Shown: positions 1-13,799, counted from the stretch's first letter. The stretch: DNA of 64,000 nt from Aldrovandia affinis (GCA_029706075.1 JAINUG010000196.1:581501-645500), one strand, 5' to 3'. Numbers and translations are program-made. Notes: a model not told the origin generated them from the letters alone.

Positions 1-2097
1 CTCCCTGGGATATCACAACCGAAGGATGCACAAGTAGGCTACTTTCATGAACTCCCAACCTATTTACAACTTCTACAAATAACATTTACATGAACATGAT
101 TACATGTGATCATCTGAGTTCATTGATAATATTGATGCTGCTTGGAGTTTCCTGATGGATATACCATTGTGGAGAGGGTCTGAGAGGAGAGGTTTGTACA
201 GTAGCTCCCTTGGGCAGCATGGCCTGTAAAACCTTTAGCAAAAAGGGGCCAGGAGTTCCTCAGTGCACTCATATTAATAAGAAGCCAGTGTTCCAGTGAA
301 GACAAATATTAATGTAGAACAGAACAGTCACACACCATAGAATATATTTAAAATACGAAGAACGTATGATGAATTATGTGTCATGATGCTGAATGTAAGT
401 GTAAAGTGAGATTTTCTTATTCTTCCCAAGCAGATCTTGACATTCCATGGAAAAATTGAATTTGAATATACTTATGTATTTTCCTAAGCTATTTCAAAGG
501 TATTAAATGATGTCTTATGATCAAACTTTTTTTCTTTGTGCATGCACATTCATTTTGATCCATAATTGTTTTAAGATTTCAAAAATAAACATCATACATT
601 TGTATAGCTCAAAGCTAAAGGAAAAGCTATTTCCCTGCTCCCCTCTTGTCATTGTCCACTGCCACACATTCAATTATGAATCTGACACTTCCAGGCTGTG
701 ATTCGTCTCGCCAAAACATTGACTCTTGTTTCCTGGCCTCTCTCATAGGCCCACAGGGTCCTGGCAAGTCGAGGGCTGCCACACAGGAGCTGCCACAACA
801 AGAGCTATCATGAACATATATAACCTCCCATATGCATTCAGTTTGACTGATGCCTGTTTAGAAAACAAGAATCCGGTTACTATTCAATAAATAAAATCTG
901 GTTAATTATTGAATTATAATAATGAACAATAATGAACCAAAATCTGGTTAAATTAAATAACGTTATTTTATTGACTTTGCATTTCTTCCCAATCATATAC
1001 AGCTGCATATGTATACGTTCAATTCACATATTCAATGGTTTCTTTCTCAAAGGTACAACAGCACTTCCCCATGTGAACCTGCAGTTTTATGGTAAAATGT
1101 CAAATTCCTTAACCATGATTATACACTAAAAAGATCATATTTGAATAACTGGTCAGCTACAATATATTTGAAACTGACATCCATCAATCTCTGTTATAAA
1201 AAAAAGTGGGAAACAGTGGGCTCTGTCTTCAGACACTGTCCAAGATATGGCTATTTATTATGCAAAAAAACAACAACAGAGGAATGCCTGAAAAAGACAT
1301 GCATTTGTGAGCGGGAAAACTTTTATAAAAGGTGTAATAATGGGTTAAAGCTGAAAGATGAAACGGTTCTGGAGTTTATAGAAGCCTGGCAAAAGTGTAG
1401 TGTTTGTGCCTGTGAAGAAAGATGTTTTAATGATAGTAGTTATAAATAGGAGTTACGATGGAATTTTAATCATTAAAATCCAGTAGCCATTAGCCAACAA
1501 CAAAGGGAGAATTCAGAGAAAGGCGAAGGGAGGAATACTCCGGAGAGTATTGTTGCCGTGCGAACGGGGAATGGCACAGTGAAGCTGAGGACACATTAAA
1601 AGCATTTAAGTGACAAATGGCTTGGAGAAAAAAATGCTCAGGCACTTACAGCATAATTGCATCTGCCCAGTCAATTTATTTTACCATGGAAATACTTATA
1701 ACAGTAAAATAGAAAAATTAAAAAGACAACATCTTGGTTGGGCCCATTCTGCAATTTTACCCTTTGCTCTGAGGTAACTGAGAATTACTGCCTAATGCAT
1801 ACACAAATGTATGTACACCAATAAATGCCTGTGGAAACAATACTTTAATTTTCCTGTTCCTTTATTCAAATAATTGCAAATATAATGACCATGTAATGAC
1901 TTCCTTGTTGATTCTATTTGCAATGACCTTAGAGGATGCCATTCTATTAAAATGTCAACTGTATTTCTTTCCATTGTGTAAAGTAGCCCATTTGAGGGTT
2001 TTTTTATTATATGTGGCTACACAGGAGAGTATATGTTGTGATTGATCTTTATTCCAAGGTTTCTACATTCGTGGCAATGAGAGAAGGGTAGAAAAAG
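1..2097. other. No gene seen; AT-rich unique DNA
   Basis: I find no splice-flanked exon, RNA gene or recognisable repeat here. The longest open stretch (1,141-1,449, plus strand) opens on TTG rather than ATG. It is rich in Cys and Lys but matches no family I know, so I treat it as chance. Confidence 0.5.
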
Positions 2098-2235
2098 AGG
2101 GATGCAGTGGATAAACGTTTGGCCTTTTAACTAGGTAAGAATCTCTGGAGGGGCATTGCTGTAGTACGCTTGAGAAAGGCTTGAGACTTAAACTGAACTA
2201 CTCTCATAGATACAGTAGCCCACTAAATAAATGTG
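2098..2235 (+). repeat. tRNA-derived SINE fragment
   Basis: The start resembles a degraded tRNA-like head (a 'gcagtggataaacg' A-box region). The following body reads like the common fish tRNA-SINE core (ttgctgtagtacgcttgag, then an AT-rich 'actaaataaatg' end). The copy at 8,080-8,212 on the minus strand shares the same core order, which supports one family. It is old and diverged. The family name is uncertain. Confidence 0.5.
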
Positions 2236-3146
2236 TAATATGTCAAAAGGTGAACTGTTTGAATAATCTTGGGGAAGAATGTGCACTAAACAAATTAATA
2301 ATACAACATCGCTGAGGAGCTGGGCCCAGGGGATGCAGGGTGATTCCCAGGCTGGGGATGGGGACTTGTTTTTCCTTCAGTATGCATGTACATATGGCTT
2401 GGCTTTTATGCATAATATGATAAGTATGTTTGCTGCAATTTTACAGCTTGTTTCCTTCACTCAGACACAGAATATGTCGCTTGCAATGGAGGATATTACC
2501 CAATGATGACAACCAATCAACCAGCCGGTGAGAGGATGCCCCCAGCCTACTTACAGCTCCATTCCTCTATCCTATCTCCCTGGGTCTCTTAGCAACTGAG
2601 GCTGCAGCTTGGAAATTACCCCCCCTGTTTTTAAATAGTGAAGGGGTATCACTTTCTTTGACAGAACCAGGTCAAATATACATTTCAATTATTTGCAAGT
2701 AATTTGGATGAATTGTATTTTGTTTTAATTAGGGAATGTTTTTGAAAATACATATGGAAATTATTGGGATGTACTTGAGAGTGGCATTTCTACATATCAT
2801 TTGATTTCAGGCATGTGTTTGGAAATACATTCAGATACATCAGACCTTCAATTTAAACCTATGTTTTCAGGAAATGTTTTGTTTTCACTTTCACAAAAAT
2901 TAAGACAAAATGACAAGGGGTGACAGTAATACCTGGAGAGAAGACTACAAAACAAAATATAGGAAATTGAGAAAGGTAGGTGAATATGGGTATTGGTACA
3001 TTCAAATATACACACAATGATATTGCAGGCCGTAGTTTGTAATTAATCGAACAGGATATATGGTTGCCAGATGGAGCAAAATGTGAACTCTGTACACGGG
3101 TTTAATTTTAATGGGTATATATGTATACATGTACAGTTGGTGTATG
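2236..3146. other. No gene seen
   Basis: AT-rich sequence without a convincing coding frame, RNA gene or repeat end. The only open frames are short and lack family resemblance. Confidence 0.4.
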
Positions 3147-3847
3147 TACAGGAGGTAGACAAAATAATGAAAACGCTCAATGAAAAAGGACTCATATTTT
3201 GAAAGAACTAAATCACAATTAAAAAGGAGTTTACACGTGTTCCATAAAAATGTCATCACGAATTACCAATGTATTTCTGCTATAAAAGACGGTCACAAAA
3301 ATCAACACATTAACATGTGAGTTTCTAAAGCAACATGGGAGATGTCACAGATTTTGAAAAAGGTGAAATAGTTGGTGCTCATATTGAAGGTGCTTCAGTC
3401 ACAGAAACAGTGAAATGATTAAATGTGTCAAGGGAAACGGTCTCGAAAATCATGACGGCATACACCAAACAACAGTGACTGCAAATGACCACAGAACTGT
3501 AAGTCGCAAGCTTCACAAAGCTAATATTCATGGTAGGACTGCCATTCGGAAACTGCTTGTAACCAAGGCAATTGCGTAACAACACATAACCTGGTGTAAT
3601 GTTGAGTCATATTTTATTCTTTTTTCTACATCTGGACAGATTTATGTTTGGAAAAAGCCAAAGGAAACCTTCAACCTTATTGCCTTCTTGAACAATAGTC
3701 CAATATCCCACAAGAAACCATTCAAAACCTGTATGACAGCATTCTAAGAAGGATCTAAGTTGTTCTGAAGGTAAGGGGCAGCCCAACTCCTTTTATTAGT
3801 TAATACATATTCATATAGTGTTTCCATTATTTTGTCTAGCCCCTGTA
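3147..3847 (+). mobile_element. Tc1-like DNA transposon, internally deleted
   Basis: The two ends are inverted repeats: the left end starts tacaggaggtagacaaaata, and the right end, read in reverse complement, starts tacaggggctagacaaaata. Both end in TA, as expected of Tc1/mariner insertion. The element is about 0.7 kb, roughly half the length of a full Tc1-like transposon, and it holds only the beginning of a transposase gene. It cannot encode a working transposase. Classification rests on the ends, the TA and the N-terminal helix-turn-helix-like protein remnant. Confidence 0.85.
3335..3585 (+). pseudogene. Tc1-like transposase N-terminal remnant
   Basis: Translation from the ATG at 3,335 begins MGDVTDFEKGEIVGAHIEG, followed by a stretch ending SRETVSKIMTAYTK. 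This is the paired-like helix-turn-helix start of a Tc1 transposase, which binds the transposon inverted repeats. In-frame stops interrupt it, and the catalytic DDE domain is not present downstream before the right inverted repeat at 3,847. It is a dead gene inside a deleted element. Confidence 0.75.
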
Positions 3848-4564
3848 TGTGTATAATGTATGCATGTATATGAGCATGTATGCACTGGATGTATATACAG
3901 TTAGGGCTGTCATGGTCATAAAAGTTTGATTGACAGTTATAATTTCAACTGTGGTTGATAGTTAAACTGCCCATTTCTATTTGTTTATTCAAGTAATTCT
4001 CTTTGCCCAATATTAAACATGACAATTTTTATGTTTTTTTCATCACTAGAGGAGAGCATACCCTGGGTTTTAGCTTTTAGCAACCATGTTGTTAATGTCT
4101 TGTCATCCTGTCTGCGACAAGCAATGAGTCATTCATGGTGCAGCTTGTTTACAAGGTTGAATCCTAGGAAAACAGCTACGGCACGTAGTTGGTTTGAATG
4201 CACAACAGAGCAGCCACAACATTCTCAGCTTTGTCAAATCGCACACCATCTAGCAGAGTCCATATCTTTGTCTTTGGAGCTGAAGGACTTAATTACTTGA
4301 AAATAAATATGGATAAAGAAAATATGAATACAATGGACATGACAGTCAGGTGATTTTGACCGTGGTCAGTGTCCATGACCATCAATCAGGCGGTTATTCA
4401 TCCAGGGGTCTTGCATTAATGATTTATTCTCATCTATTAAGAGTAAATACATACAATTAAATATATAGTTTGTGGAAGGAAGAATGTATCTGCTAGTACT
4501 GATATAAGTGAATGGGATGTTGTATGAAACAACATATTTGATGCATCAAAAAACCCAAATCAAC
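3848..4564. other. Unclassified repeat-like segment
   Basis: A stretch beginning 'tagggctgtcatggtcata' near 3,901 and a partly complementary stretch near 4,340-4,390 (tgaccgtggtcagtgtccat) could be the ends of a nonautonomous hAT-like element. The match is weak and I see no target duplication. No coding region is supported; the open frame at 4,019-4,300 matches nothing I know. Confidence 0.25.
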
Positions 4565-5390
4565 AACTAATCCACTTAAAAATGTGCCACATATTATACT
4601 GGACACCACAAAGGAGACGGCTCACAAAAATGGTGTTCCTTATTGTAATTTCTGCCCTCAGCAAAATGTTGGTACGTATATGCAAATGATATGGGAATAG
4701 AATGGGAATGATCATTGAGTTCTGGGAAAAGGCAAAAGATATATTGTCAAATTTGTTTGGGTAAGAAATTCCCTTAGGTCCTGCTGTACTGTTACTGAAT
4801 GATGTCTCAAACTAGCTTTAAGAGAAAAGCAAAGGAATATCTGGCTTGCCGGGTTAATAGCAGCCAAGAAGTATATTGCTCAAAGGTGGCTCCCTCCACA
4901 TGATCTTAATGTGCGACATTAGCCAAACCAGTTCCATGATATTGTGATGTCAGAATTGTCCACAGCAAGGATAAGTAAAGCCAAGATCTTCATTCTGGAG
5001 GCATGGAGGGAAGAAGGCCTAGAGATAACAGACATAATTAATTAAAATAGTGAAGGATGGGTAGTAATTAGTACAGCTGTTCTGACCAAGTAAATATAAA
5101 ATGTTATAGAATTACACATGCAGTACATAATGTGTATTTTGTATGAAATCCTTGTATGAATGGAATTGATATTAGGTGGTGTTTATTTTGCTTGGTTCAT
5201 GTTTTTTGTGATAATGTGATATTGTGTACATTTACCCTGGGGTATTATGTTAGGGGACTGCTGAGTACTGGGTGGGGGGAAGGGGGGTGAGAATTATTCT
5301 GAATTGTTTGTTAATACTGATCAAACATGTTCACTTGTATTGTATTATACACCTATAAGATCCAATAAAAAATTGATCACAAAAAAAGTT
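4565..5390 (+). mobile_element. LINE 3' end (L1/Tx1-like), degraded
   Basis: Plus-strand translation of about 4,830-5,040 gives pieces such as WLAGLIAAKKYIAQRW, then PPHDLNVRH, then MSELSTARIS. This order is typical of the C-terminal tail of L1/Tx1-clade LINE reverse transcriptases in fish. Several stops and frame changes interrupt it. A non-coding stretch follows and ends near 5,365-5,390 with an AATAAA-like signal and an A-rich run, consistent with a LINE 3' end. The 5' part, including endonuclease and reverse-transcriptase core, is missing, as expected for a truncated insertion. Confidence 0.7.
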
Positions 5391-8079
5391 ATAAGATTCA
5401 TACAGATTCCATAAAATGTAGATTAGGAGAAAAAAGATATTGCAGGCAAAAAACACGATTTGGTGTTTTGAGCAAAAAAAAAAAAAAAAAAAGCCCTTGT
5501 ATTCACACTGAGAACAAGATCTTATTTTAGATGTCTCATAGGCCAAAACACACAGTATTGCACTGTTACGTGTGTCTTCCCCTTCAGTCATCACTTACTA
5601 TGCTACATTGCTGAGCAGCTCAGAAACATACACATGTGTTTTACGCTTTGCGGGAGCCAATGGAGCGATGAGAATATAAATTAGGACGTTGGCCCCAAGT
5701 TCAATTTTCCATGAGTTATTTATCTTAGCTTTTTTCTCCACACTTCCAGTGAATGCAATTACATTGTGCAGAGCAGCCACACTTGATAACTGATAGGGCA
5801 GTGCGTTGCAGCTGTGAAATGAATATTTTTTCTCTGAAGTGCCAGATACAAATCTGTGAATAATTGCTAGTAGCTGCTGCAGATGTGGGATAATTCATCA
5901 GGGAAGGAGATGTGCGGTGAAAGCGGCTCAAGCCATTCCCAGTCAAGCAGTTCAATCACACGGCTTCACAAACCATCTGAGCCGCATCCGAATGGGGAGC
6001 CCACAGCGCTGCCACTTCAGTAAAGACCAGTCTCACTGCCTCAATTTTTAAGTACACCTTAATGTTTAATTGAAAATTGAAATTAATATGAAAATAATAT
6101 TTTTAAAAGTAATGTAAAGTGGTTCACCTGCTCCCGTATAATGCAGTAAAGTGCTTCACCTCAATTGTTTCAGTAAATTGCCAGCTGTGCTGTACAAATA
6201 AATAGGTAATGTGTAAATCATACCATAAATTAACCTGGACAGGGACATCTACTGGTAAAATGCACAATGGAACACAGAATGGGTTTATATAGTATCATTT
6301 CTCCAACCTTCAACCTGACTCTGGCCCCAGTGCATTTGTTCAATCAAACAGTTGGCTGCCTTTGAAATATGCTTCTGGTCATATCTTGTCTGATTTATAG
6401 GACAAAGTAGCTATCTGGCAAACTTAAAGACAAGACTTAAAGTTGTATCAAAGATACAGATGGCTAGCATTCTGTGCTTTAGATGTGAAAGTAAATAATA
6501 GATAGCAAACTGGTTAACTAGCTGGGCGACAGTAATACAACAGAAGAATATTAACTTAGCTTGCTACCATGGTTATCTAAGTTAATTACAGGCTTTAATT
6601 AACTTTATTTTAGTTAACTTATGGCACCTGATTGTAATGTTTTGCACATTTTAAACATATTTAAAAATAAATAAATATTTTCAACATGAATATTACTACC
6701 TGGGTAAACCTGCTTATTCACTACAGGCAAAGTTATTCTCACTGGCATAATGATGTAGCTATCCAGAATCAGTCCAGAATCAGGGAAAATCAAAAGGTTT
6801 ATTAACAATAATGGAAAACTCAAAGGTAGAAGTTGCCAAACAAAAACATGGAGGTGCACAAAGAGTCCAGATGGGGTTAGGAAGGCGCTTGGCCGGGCTC
6901 TGTTGTCTGGCCGCAGGAGTTTAGCTCTTAACCTGAATCCGGAAGAAAAGGACAGCTAGTTTGTGGAGAGATTCTCGTTATCCCCACCCACTGTAGCTGC
7001 CCACACTTTGGGAATTAGGCCCATTTCATTATTTCATAATTGGCCCTTGTGGTGCTGTCCAAGGTGGAGTGGAAGGAGTCTCAGGTAATAAAAACACATT
7101 GAATAAATAGCTTTTGCCCTATTCTGGAGCTTTCCCTAACTATGCTCAGGTGACAGGGGCATTTAAAAAGCATTCAATGTAATTAAGATGCTAGTGCTGG
7201 ATCTCTACAGCAGCTGATCTCAAGGCTCTGCCCATTAATATGCATTCATTGGAAGAAAAGACAAGAGCCAAGGAGATAGTTCAAGAGAATCTCATTAGTC
7301 AGATGGAGAACAGCTAGGAGATGTCTGGACGAATCCATTCTCAGATTAAGAGGCCAGTACAGGAAGAAAATAATGACAGAAATACAGATTTTGCTTTATA
7401 AAAAAACAACCAGAGCATTGGGGAAAACGACCAGTTTTACTAGTTCTACACCAAATAAATTACAAGTTACAACCATTTTGCAGCAACAGCATTTTTATAC
7501 CTTTACATTTATGTCACATATTGGGTTTGGCATGGTATTATATGTCTGAATTTAAGGTTAACTGTTTAATTTTAATATGGGTCCATTCAGGTTGAATAGA
7601 AGTCCCCAGAAAAGGTTGTCTGAAGTGTGCATCTGGGTAATATCACCATAAATTAAGAATAGCAGCCCATATGTGGAAACATTCGTGACGGCTGTTAACA
7701 AGGTCAGAGTACTGTGCACTCTACAGTTTTTTTCTGTTGAGAGTATAAAGTGACTGGAGGGATTGTGGAGATGGAGCACACATGTTAGAAATTGCACGTT
7801 GAAGACATGCCTCCAGCTCCCTTTATCTGTGACCTAACTCTGGCATCAAACGGTTGCTGTGTACAACATATAGCTCATCGTTCATGGTCTAAAGTCATTA
7901 ACTGGCAAGAAGTTATTGCCCAGCAGCTATGTCAAACCCTGCACAGCTTTATGGAGCGCCATATCATGTGGCTTTTTTGTGTGTATGTACAAACACAGTG
8001 GAGCCCCAGTGGAGACACAATGCATCATTTATTACAATACTATATTCACATGGTTAGCAGTGATGCACACAGCGCACAT
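5391..8079. other. No gene seen; unique DNA
   Basis: It contains an A-run near 5,473-5,491 and otherwise mixed AT-rich and moderately GC-rich sequence (for example 5,880-6,030). A segment around 6,755-6,960 with a 'ggtttattaacaataatgg' motif could be the edge of an old LTR, but no second end was found. No coding frame is supported. Confidence 0.4.
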
Positions 8080-8212
8080 TAACGGATATGCGCTGAAGAA
8101 ATTCAAGTTATAGGTCAAGCATTTTGTTCAATGATGCTAAAACAAAGCTCCACCTGGGAATCCAACCTCTAACCTTTGGGTTAAAAGGAGCTCCTTAACC
8201 ACTGTGCACAGA
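8080..8212 (-). repeat. tRNA-derived SINE, minus strand
   Basis: Read on the minus strand from 8,212, the sequence has an A-box-like region (cagtggttaaggagct) and, about 30 bases on, a good B-box (aggttggattccc). These are the RNA polymerase III promoter elements of a tRNA-derived SINE. The body that follows (cattgaacaaaatgcttga, then an AT-rich stretch) matches the order seen at 2,098-2,235. There is no clear A-rich tail, so the 3' edge is approximate. Confidence 0.65.
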
Positions 8213-9589
8213 AATCTTACATTCGATTGTCAAAGTTAAGAAGATATGTTCAGTGAATCTGGAACTTTTCTTATGAAAGCTTATTTTTGTAATGTTGTTT
8301 GGGCTGAACTGACACCCAGCTTCCAGCCCCCCACCACCACCAACACATGAGTGTTTCCAGTAAAAGAGAGCTGGATAACATGGAACAGTGTGGCTGTCCA
8401 ATGCGTGATTTTGAGTGATTTTGAAACCTTGCTCTCCGGGGTCCAGATATGCCCCAAAAGCATAAAAAGGGTTGGTGCCAGTTGGTAGATCATTACTGCC
8501 TGGACACATCAACACTTATGGCACCATCTGCACCTTTTTGTCTAATTAGAAAAGTCAATGTCACAGTCAGGTGCTATATTAGATTTTACATGCCCTGTCC
8601 CATCTGTGGAACATGCGGATGTCGAGACCTCAGTCGGCTTCCATTAAGAGAGCCCATTTCACCTTGAATGCTAAACGCCAGCGAACATGGTCCTCTCATC
8701 CAGAACAGAGGGGTTCATTCAGGGATAAATCAACACCGATGATAATGAACCTGGCTTAAGTCACCTTGGGCTGAAAAAATGGGACAGTTCCAGAGGTGTT
8801 TTATTTTGTAATACTTGGTCTTTGGAGAGTTTTTAAGTCACACTTTACACCAAGTATATTGCCTGAAAGCCTTTATGGATGTGGTGTAACGCCTTCATCA
8901 ATGTATCATGTCATCTTTATAAGTCATTCTTCAGCTGATCCAGTTTAAGAAAGGTTATGTAAAATGCTATTTTCAAATGAGTCATAAAGCATGATGAGCC
9001 AATATAATAAATTAATATCAATAATAATAATAGCATAAATATGTTATGCTATGGTAATGAAGGGATTATACATGCTATATGAAGGTATTAGGAATATACA
9101 CATATACATATGGTTAAACATGTTCCAAAATGTAACCTGACTTGTCAGGCACATAACTGACAGTACCATGAGCCTGATCAGGGTGACACTGATGAGTCTG
9201 CCCAAATTCAGGGGATGTGCTAATAAACCAATGGTCAGTTCTTTGGTGAACTGATGAATCATGATCTTGATAGGTGGGGACCAACTGGAAGCTGCGATTC
9301 AAATGTGATTGGCCTGACCAGCGTGTGTAGCTAGTGAGCAGGAAACCTAAAGATTTGCTATTTACAACAAAACATATATAAAATCGAGGTAGTGAGCTAG
9401 CTAGAAATATGTGTGCCTGAAACAATAACAATAGCTAGCTGGTAGGTGTTGGTGAGCAAATAAGGGGCAGTCCTCCCTCTGGACCAAATAAAAAAATACA
9501 AATCCCAATGCCACAATGCAGTGAAATAATCCAAATACAAAGGTCACCTTAAAATTAGTTACACCATTTACGGACACCGTGCTGTAGGA
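8213..9589. other. No gene seen; unique DNA
   Basis: No exon-like, RNA-like or repeat-end signals were recognised. Open frames overlap on both strands and have no family resemblance. Confidence 0.4.
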
Positions 9590-9790
9590 GACAATTACTT
9601 TCTGTTGAAACGTTAAACTGAGGTCCTGGCCCACTGTGGTCATTAAAGATCCCATGGCACTGATTCCAAAGAGTAGGGGGTTTCCCAGTGTTCTGGTCAA
9701 ATTCCCAACATGGCTCTTCCAATCTGCCACCTAATCATCCCCCAGTTTAAATGGCTCAATAATTCCCCCCTCTCCACCTTAACTGATATG
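9590..9790 (+). repeat. 5S-derived SINE (SINE3-like), central part
   Basis: The stretch 'cattaaagatcccatggcac' and the following 'cacctaatcatcccc' and 'gtggtgagcattctggc' are the conserved body of a fish SINE3-like element. The same body occurs at 18,237-18,615, where a 5S rRNA-like head is still visible. The head and 3' tail are missing here, so this is an old truncated copy. Confidence 0.65.
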
Positions 9791-12319
9791 TGGTGAGCAT
9801 TCTGGCTTCTTTTAGCTAGCAAATGTAGTCTCCATCATTAGCTACATGCCAGTAAATTAGTTGCTGCTAGCTCTCTAACCTTGCATACTTGCCCAGCTTA
9901 CATTAGCTAGCTAGGCAGCTAGCTAATATATATTATCTGTCATAAAAATGGGAAAAAATGCATTAGTATTTTCATTTGACACAATTTCTATATACAAAAC
10001 AAAATCTTATTTTTCTTATTCATTAGCTATGTCAGATTAGACAGCTACAACATACTGTATACTGTTGGCCAGGCTTGACATATAAAACGTTTCCTGTATC
10101 CCATGGACACAACTGGAAGTACAAGTCAAGGGTAGGGGTGAAATGAAAAACAGGAGGTGGCTTACCAGCCAACCCAAAGCTGGTCAATCATATTGATGCC
10201 AGCAAGTTTTCAGATGTTTTCAGACAGCACAAATCAATCAAAGCAATCTCACAAACTAGAGACAGAGCATCTGGGGTTGAAGCTGACATAAATGTTTTTA
10301 AAAACTCACACACAAAAGACTATGAAGATTAATACATTTTAGAAGCTAAGATAAACTTCATTCATTCATTCAGTAGAACTTTCCAATTTTCAAATGAATT
10401 TTGAACATTTTAATTGGAGCATTTGAAAATGACATTGTAAGTCAATGGACCATATGAGGATGATTTTAACAATTTTAAGAATGCTGCAATATCCAACCAG
10501 ACACTTTCCGTGGGTTTTTTGGTTATTCACCAAATTATTATTATTATTACCTCAGCTGGCATAAGAGATGAGAGGACCTACCCTGAACTGACTGCTTCTG
10601 AAGGTGCTACATTAAAGCTGGAGAAGGGTTCAGAGTTAATCACACACCATAGTCCTGCCCTGCTGAAGCTAAAGCACTGCTGAGCTCCTCTTGCATGACC
10701 TGGATGGACAGCAGTCAAACCAACCTTAATATCCACCTATTGGATTTCACCTTTCCATGGCAGGATGATATATTAGGTTTGGTGTGAGGCTGATGAGACA
10801 GCAGCAGCACGAACGATGCTTGCTGTTCAGAGGCTGGGTTGTAAGGCATCAGCACAGATGCGGGATGTGTTGAACGTCACACAAAAATCACTGAGGCATA
10901 TGTCTTTTCCACTGCCACTTCCACTGTCACTTCCCCACCAATGACACTCAAGGCCAGATTTACTAAAGGATTGCTTTTGCGTTGGGAAAGCAGTCGCTAC
11001 AATGTAGCAATATATACGGATTTACGTAACAGAGTTACTTTACTTACTATTTCTAGTCACTTTGAGTTACTGAACATTGTGGGTCAGATGTTGTAAGTAA
11101 GGGCTCACCATCCATTCTTCAGTCAGTGAGCAGCACTAGAAAACGTTAGTTCAATTCCAGAGTTATCGTTAATGGTTGTTTATGTTATTATTATGACTTT
11201 TGCAGTTGTCCATAGTATTATAAAGAAAAAAAAGTTAGCTCCAGTGAGTTTGTTGATTAAACATTACCAGACCATATATGCTTCAGTAAAGGGCATCAAT
11301 TATTTTTAGTCTTGAGCTTGGCCTCAGTCAACATTCTCCTAAACCTTTAGTTTAGTTAATTCAGTCATTGCTAATATAATTTTAAAATGTGTTTGCATTG
11401 TAAAAAAGCAACACTTGCATTTGTAAGTAAAAGTTAAGGACAAAACTGAACTGAAACTCGGCCATGATATAATTACAATTGCCAAGATTTGGGCCTTTAC
11501 AATATGTGATTATTGTGCAGTCATCATCCTTTTTTACTCATTAATGAAAATTATACCTATGCTAAATGTAAGTGTTACTTATATTCCAACATTTAAAGAA
11601 AGGCACAACAAAGAAAGTAAACTGTAAATTTTACTTTTTGGGGTGTGTGTGTGTGCATGTGTGTGTGTGTGTGTGTGTGTGTGATAGCCATGAGATCATA
11701 GATGTTACAAACATATAATTGGGACTTTAATTTCATAACTAGGTAAAGATGAAGGAAAGTATTATGCACAAAATAGATGGAAACATATACACTTTTAAAG
11801 GTCATACTGGTTAATGTCAAAATGAAACTGTCTAACCTTGTCACTTTCCATTTGCAACACAAATGCTACCGTTGCCCTTTATTACAGCATTCCTGCCCAC
11901 TGGAAAACTCAATTTAATTTAAGTTGAAGTAATAACAACTTGCTTTCTTTGAAAAAAAAAAAAATACACACTAATAATACGGCCAATAATAGAGGTTACA
12001 AAGGAAGGCGACAAAGTCCTAGTTTTGAAAATTAATTTGTTTTTTACTGTATTGTATTCTGGTGTAAAACCTTTTTCTGCATTAAGGAACTTGCTGCTGG
12101 CAGAAAACTCTGCTGATACAAGTAATTAGTTGCATGGACAACATCAGCATGTTCATATATTCTCTTTCACATTCTCATTTCCCTGCTTATTCATTTTTGG
12201 CTTCTTATTGCAGATTAGTATTTGTAAACATATGTAATACAAATGGACATTTTGTCATGCTGAGAACTACACAAAGCACTGGTGTACTGTATATTCCAGT
12301 TCACAGCACTCAAACAAAC
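9791..12319. other. No gene seen; AT-rich unique DNA with a GT microsatellite
   Basis: The only structured sequence recognised is the (GT)n run at 11,643-11,683. The rest is AT-rich with no supported coding frame. Confidence 0.4.
11643..11683. repeat. (GT)n microsatellite
   Basis: About twenty GT units with one 'cat' interruption. It is likely length-variable. Confidence 0.95.
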
Positions 12320-12751
12320 TGGGAAATGGATGTGTTTGTGTTTTGCTTTCCACACTGATTTCCAGTTTTCAGTAGTCCACAGGTGGTGCTTCATGGCCCA
12401 GGCAAGCCTCTTTTTCTTAGTTTGCCATCTTAGCAATAGCTTTCTTACTGCCACTTGACTTGTCAAACCTGCAGCTCAAAGTCTTCTCTTCACAGTTGAA
12501 ACTGAGACTTCCTTACTTTGACCAGTGTTAAGCTGCACTTGAAGCTGTTGTCCTGTGAGCCGCCTATCACACAACGCAAGCTGTTGACTCTCAGAAACTT
12601 GTCTTCTGATTTTGTTGTGGCTTTGGGTCTGTCAGACCTCTTCCTGTCAGAGTTTCCTCATGTTTCCAAGTGCCTTTTGATTTCGTAGGAAACTACTCAC
12701 TGCCAAAAAATGGAAAATGTGGGTGTTATAAAACTTTTGACCGGTAGTGTA
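12320..12751 (-). mobile_element. Tc1-like transposon, 5' half only
   Basis: The minus strand starts at 12,751 with a Tc1-like terminal sequence (tacactaccggtcaaaagt) including the TA. It continues into a transposase N-terminal half: LTSQVAVRKLLLRWQTKKKR, then LAWAMKHHLWTTENWKSVW, the link between the DNA-binding and catalytic domains. The frame is broken more than once in the first helix-turn-helix, and the element stops before the first catalytic Asp region is complete. No second inverted repeat is visible. Confidence 0.8.
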
Positions 12752-13799
12752 TATCTTCTCTTCAATTTAACTTCGTTTTGCATAGCCAGCACCTCAAAAG
12801 TAAGAGAAGCATGATTGTGCAAAAAGGTTTTCTTCCTCTTTTTGTAATATATGACCTGCACAGACATAAAAAAGAGCCACCAGGAAACATTTTTATAACT
12901 ACTCAACATGAAATGAATCTCAACATTAATCATGTGTAGAGTTCCACTGAATTACGCTTCACTCTGAGGAGATTATTATGATTAGAGGAGAGCAGTTAGA
13001 ATTGTAAATAATTTACCTCATGGACCATTTGCTAGAGTCTGTGCCATTCAAAATCATTACAGACTGTAAATTTAAAGTAGCCAAACCTTACCTGTTCATA
13101 GATCCATTATGAATATTTCATATAGTTATGTCTTTGTTTAAAATCCATGACTCAGTGCCCTTTATCTGTTCAGAAATTTGTCTCTGAAATGTAGTTAAAA
13201 TATTTTGCTTAATAGTATAATAGCTAATAGTGTGAAGGAGAGATCCACAGCTTGAAAATTCTTTCAATAAATTGTTAGGTTCTTTACACAAGCATAGTAC
13301 ACCATAGTACCAACAGATATTATGGTAGATATTATTATTTAATAGATTTATATATCAGCCATCATTTCTTCATCTTATCTTTTCATCTTATAATAACTCA
13401 TTGGTTATCATAAGGTGCCCTAAGCTGAAAAATTGTAGGTATCAGAAATCAGGCTTGGGGAGTCTGCCAGGTTGCTCATATTGCTAAAACACTCTGGTTT
13501 TCAGAGTGTGGTATGCCCCACAATCTGGAATCAAATCCTGACCATGTCAGTGCTGGCTGTGTCCTGCAGCCCTTACAATAGCTCAGGTGGTGGACTCCAG
13601 ACTGAAAGGAAGCAGCAGCTGGCAGAAAGTGCATGCTTGTTTGCAAGCATGTTACAATCTGTTACCATGAATATATTTGGCCATTCCAAATTGGGAGAAA
13701 ATAAAAAAATCTGGGATGAAAATTGGTTCAGGAGACAGAAATCATGGGGATTGCTGAATTGCAAGATTCAATGCAGGTTTGATTTTGTGAAACACAACA
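12752..13799. other. No gene seen
   Basis: AT-rich sequence. The 13,472-13,810 open frame matches no family I know. The stretch just before the Tc1 remnant at 13,800 may belong to the same element, but no terminal repeat is visible. Confidence 0.35.

Noticed and set aside
1141-1449. Cys/Lys-rich 102-codon open frame
   Set aside because: It opens on TTG, has no splice context and no family resemblance, and lies in AT-rich DNA.
6755-6960. Possible LTR fragment around a 'ggtttattaacaataatgg' motif
   Set aside because: No TG...CA ends, partner or target duplication could be found.
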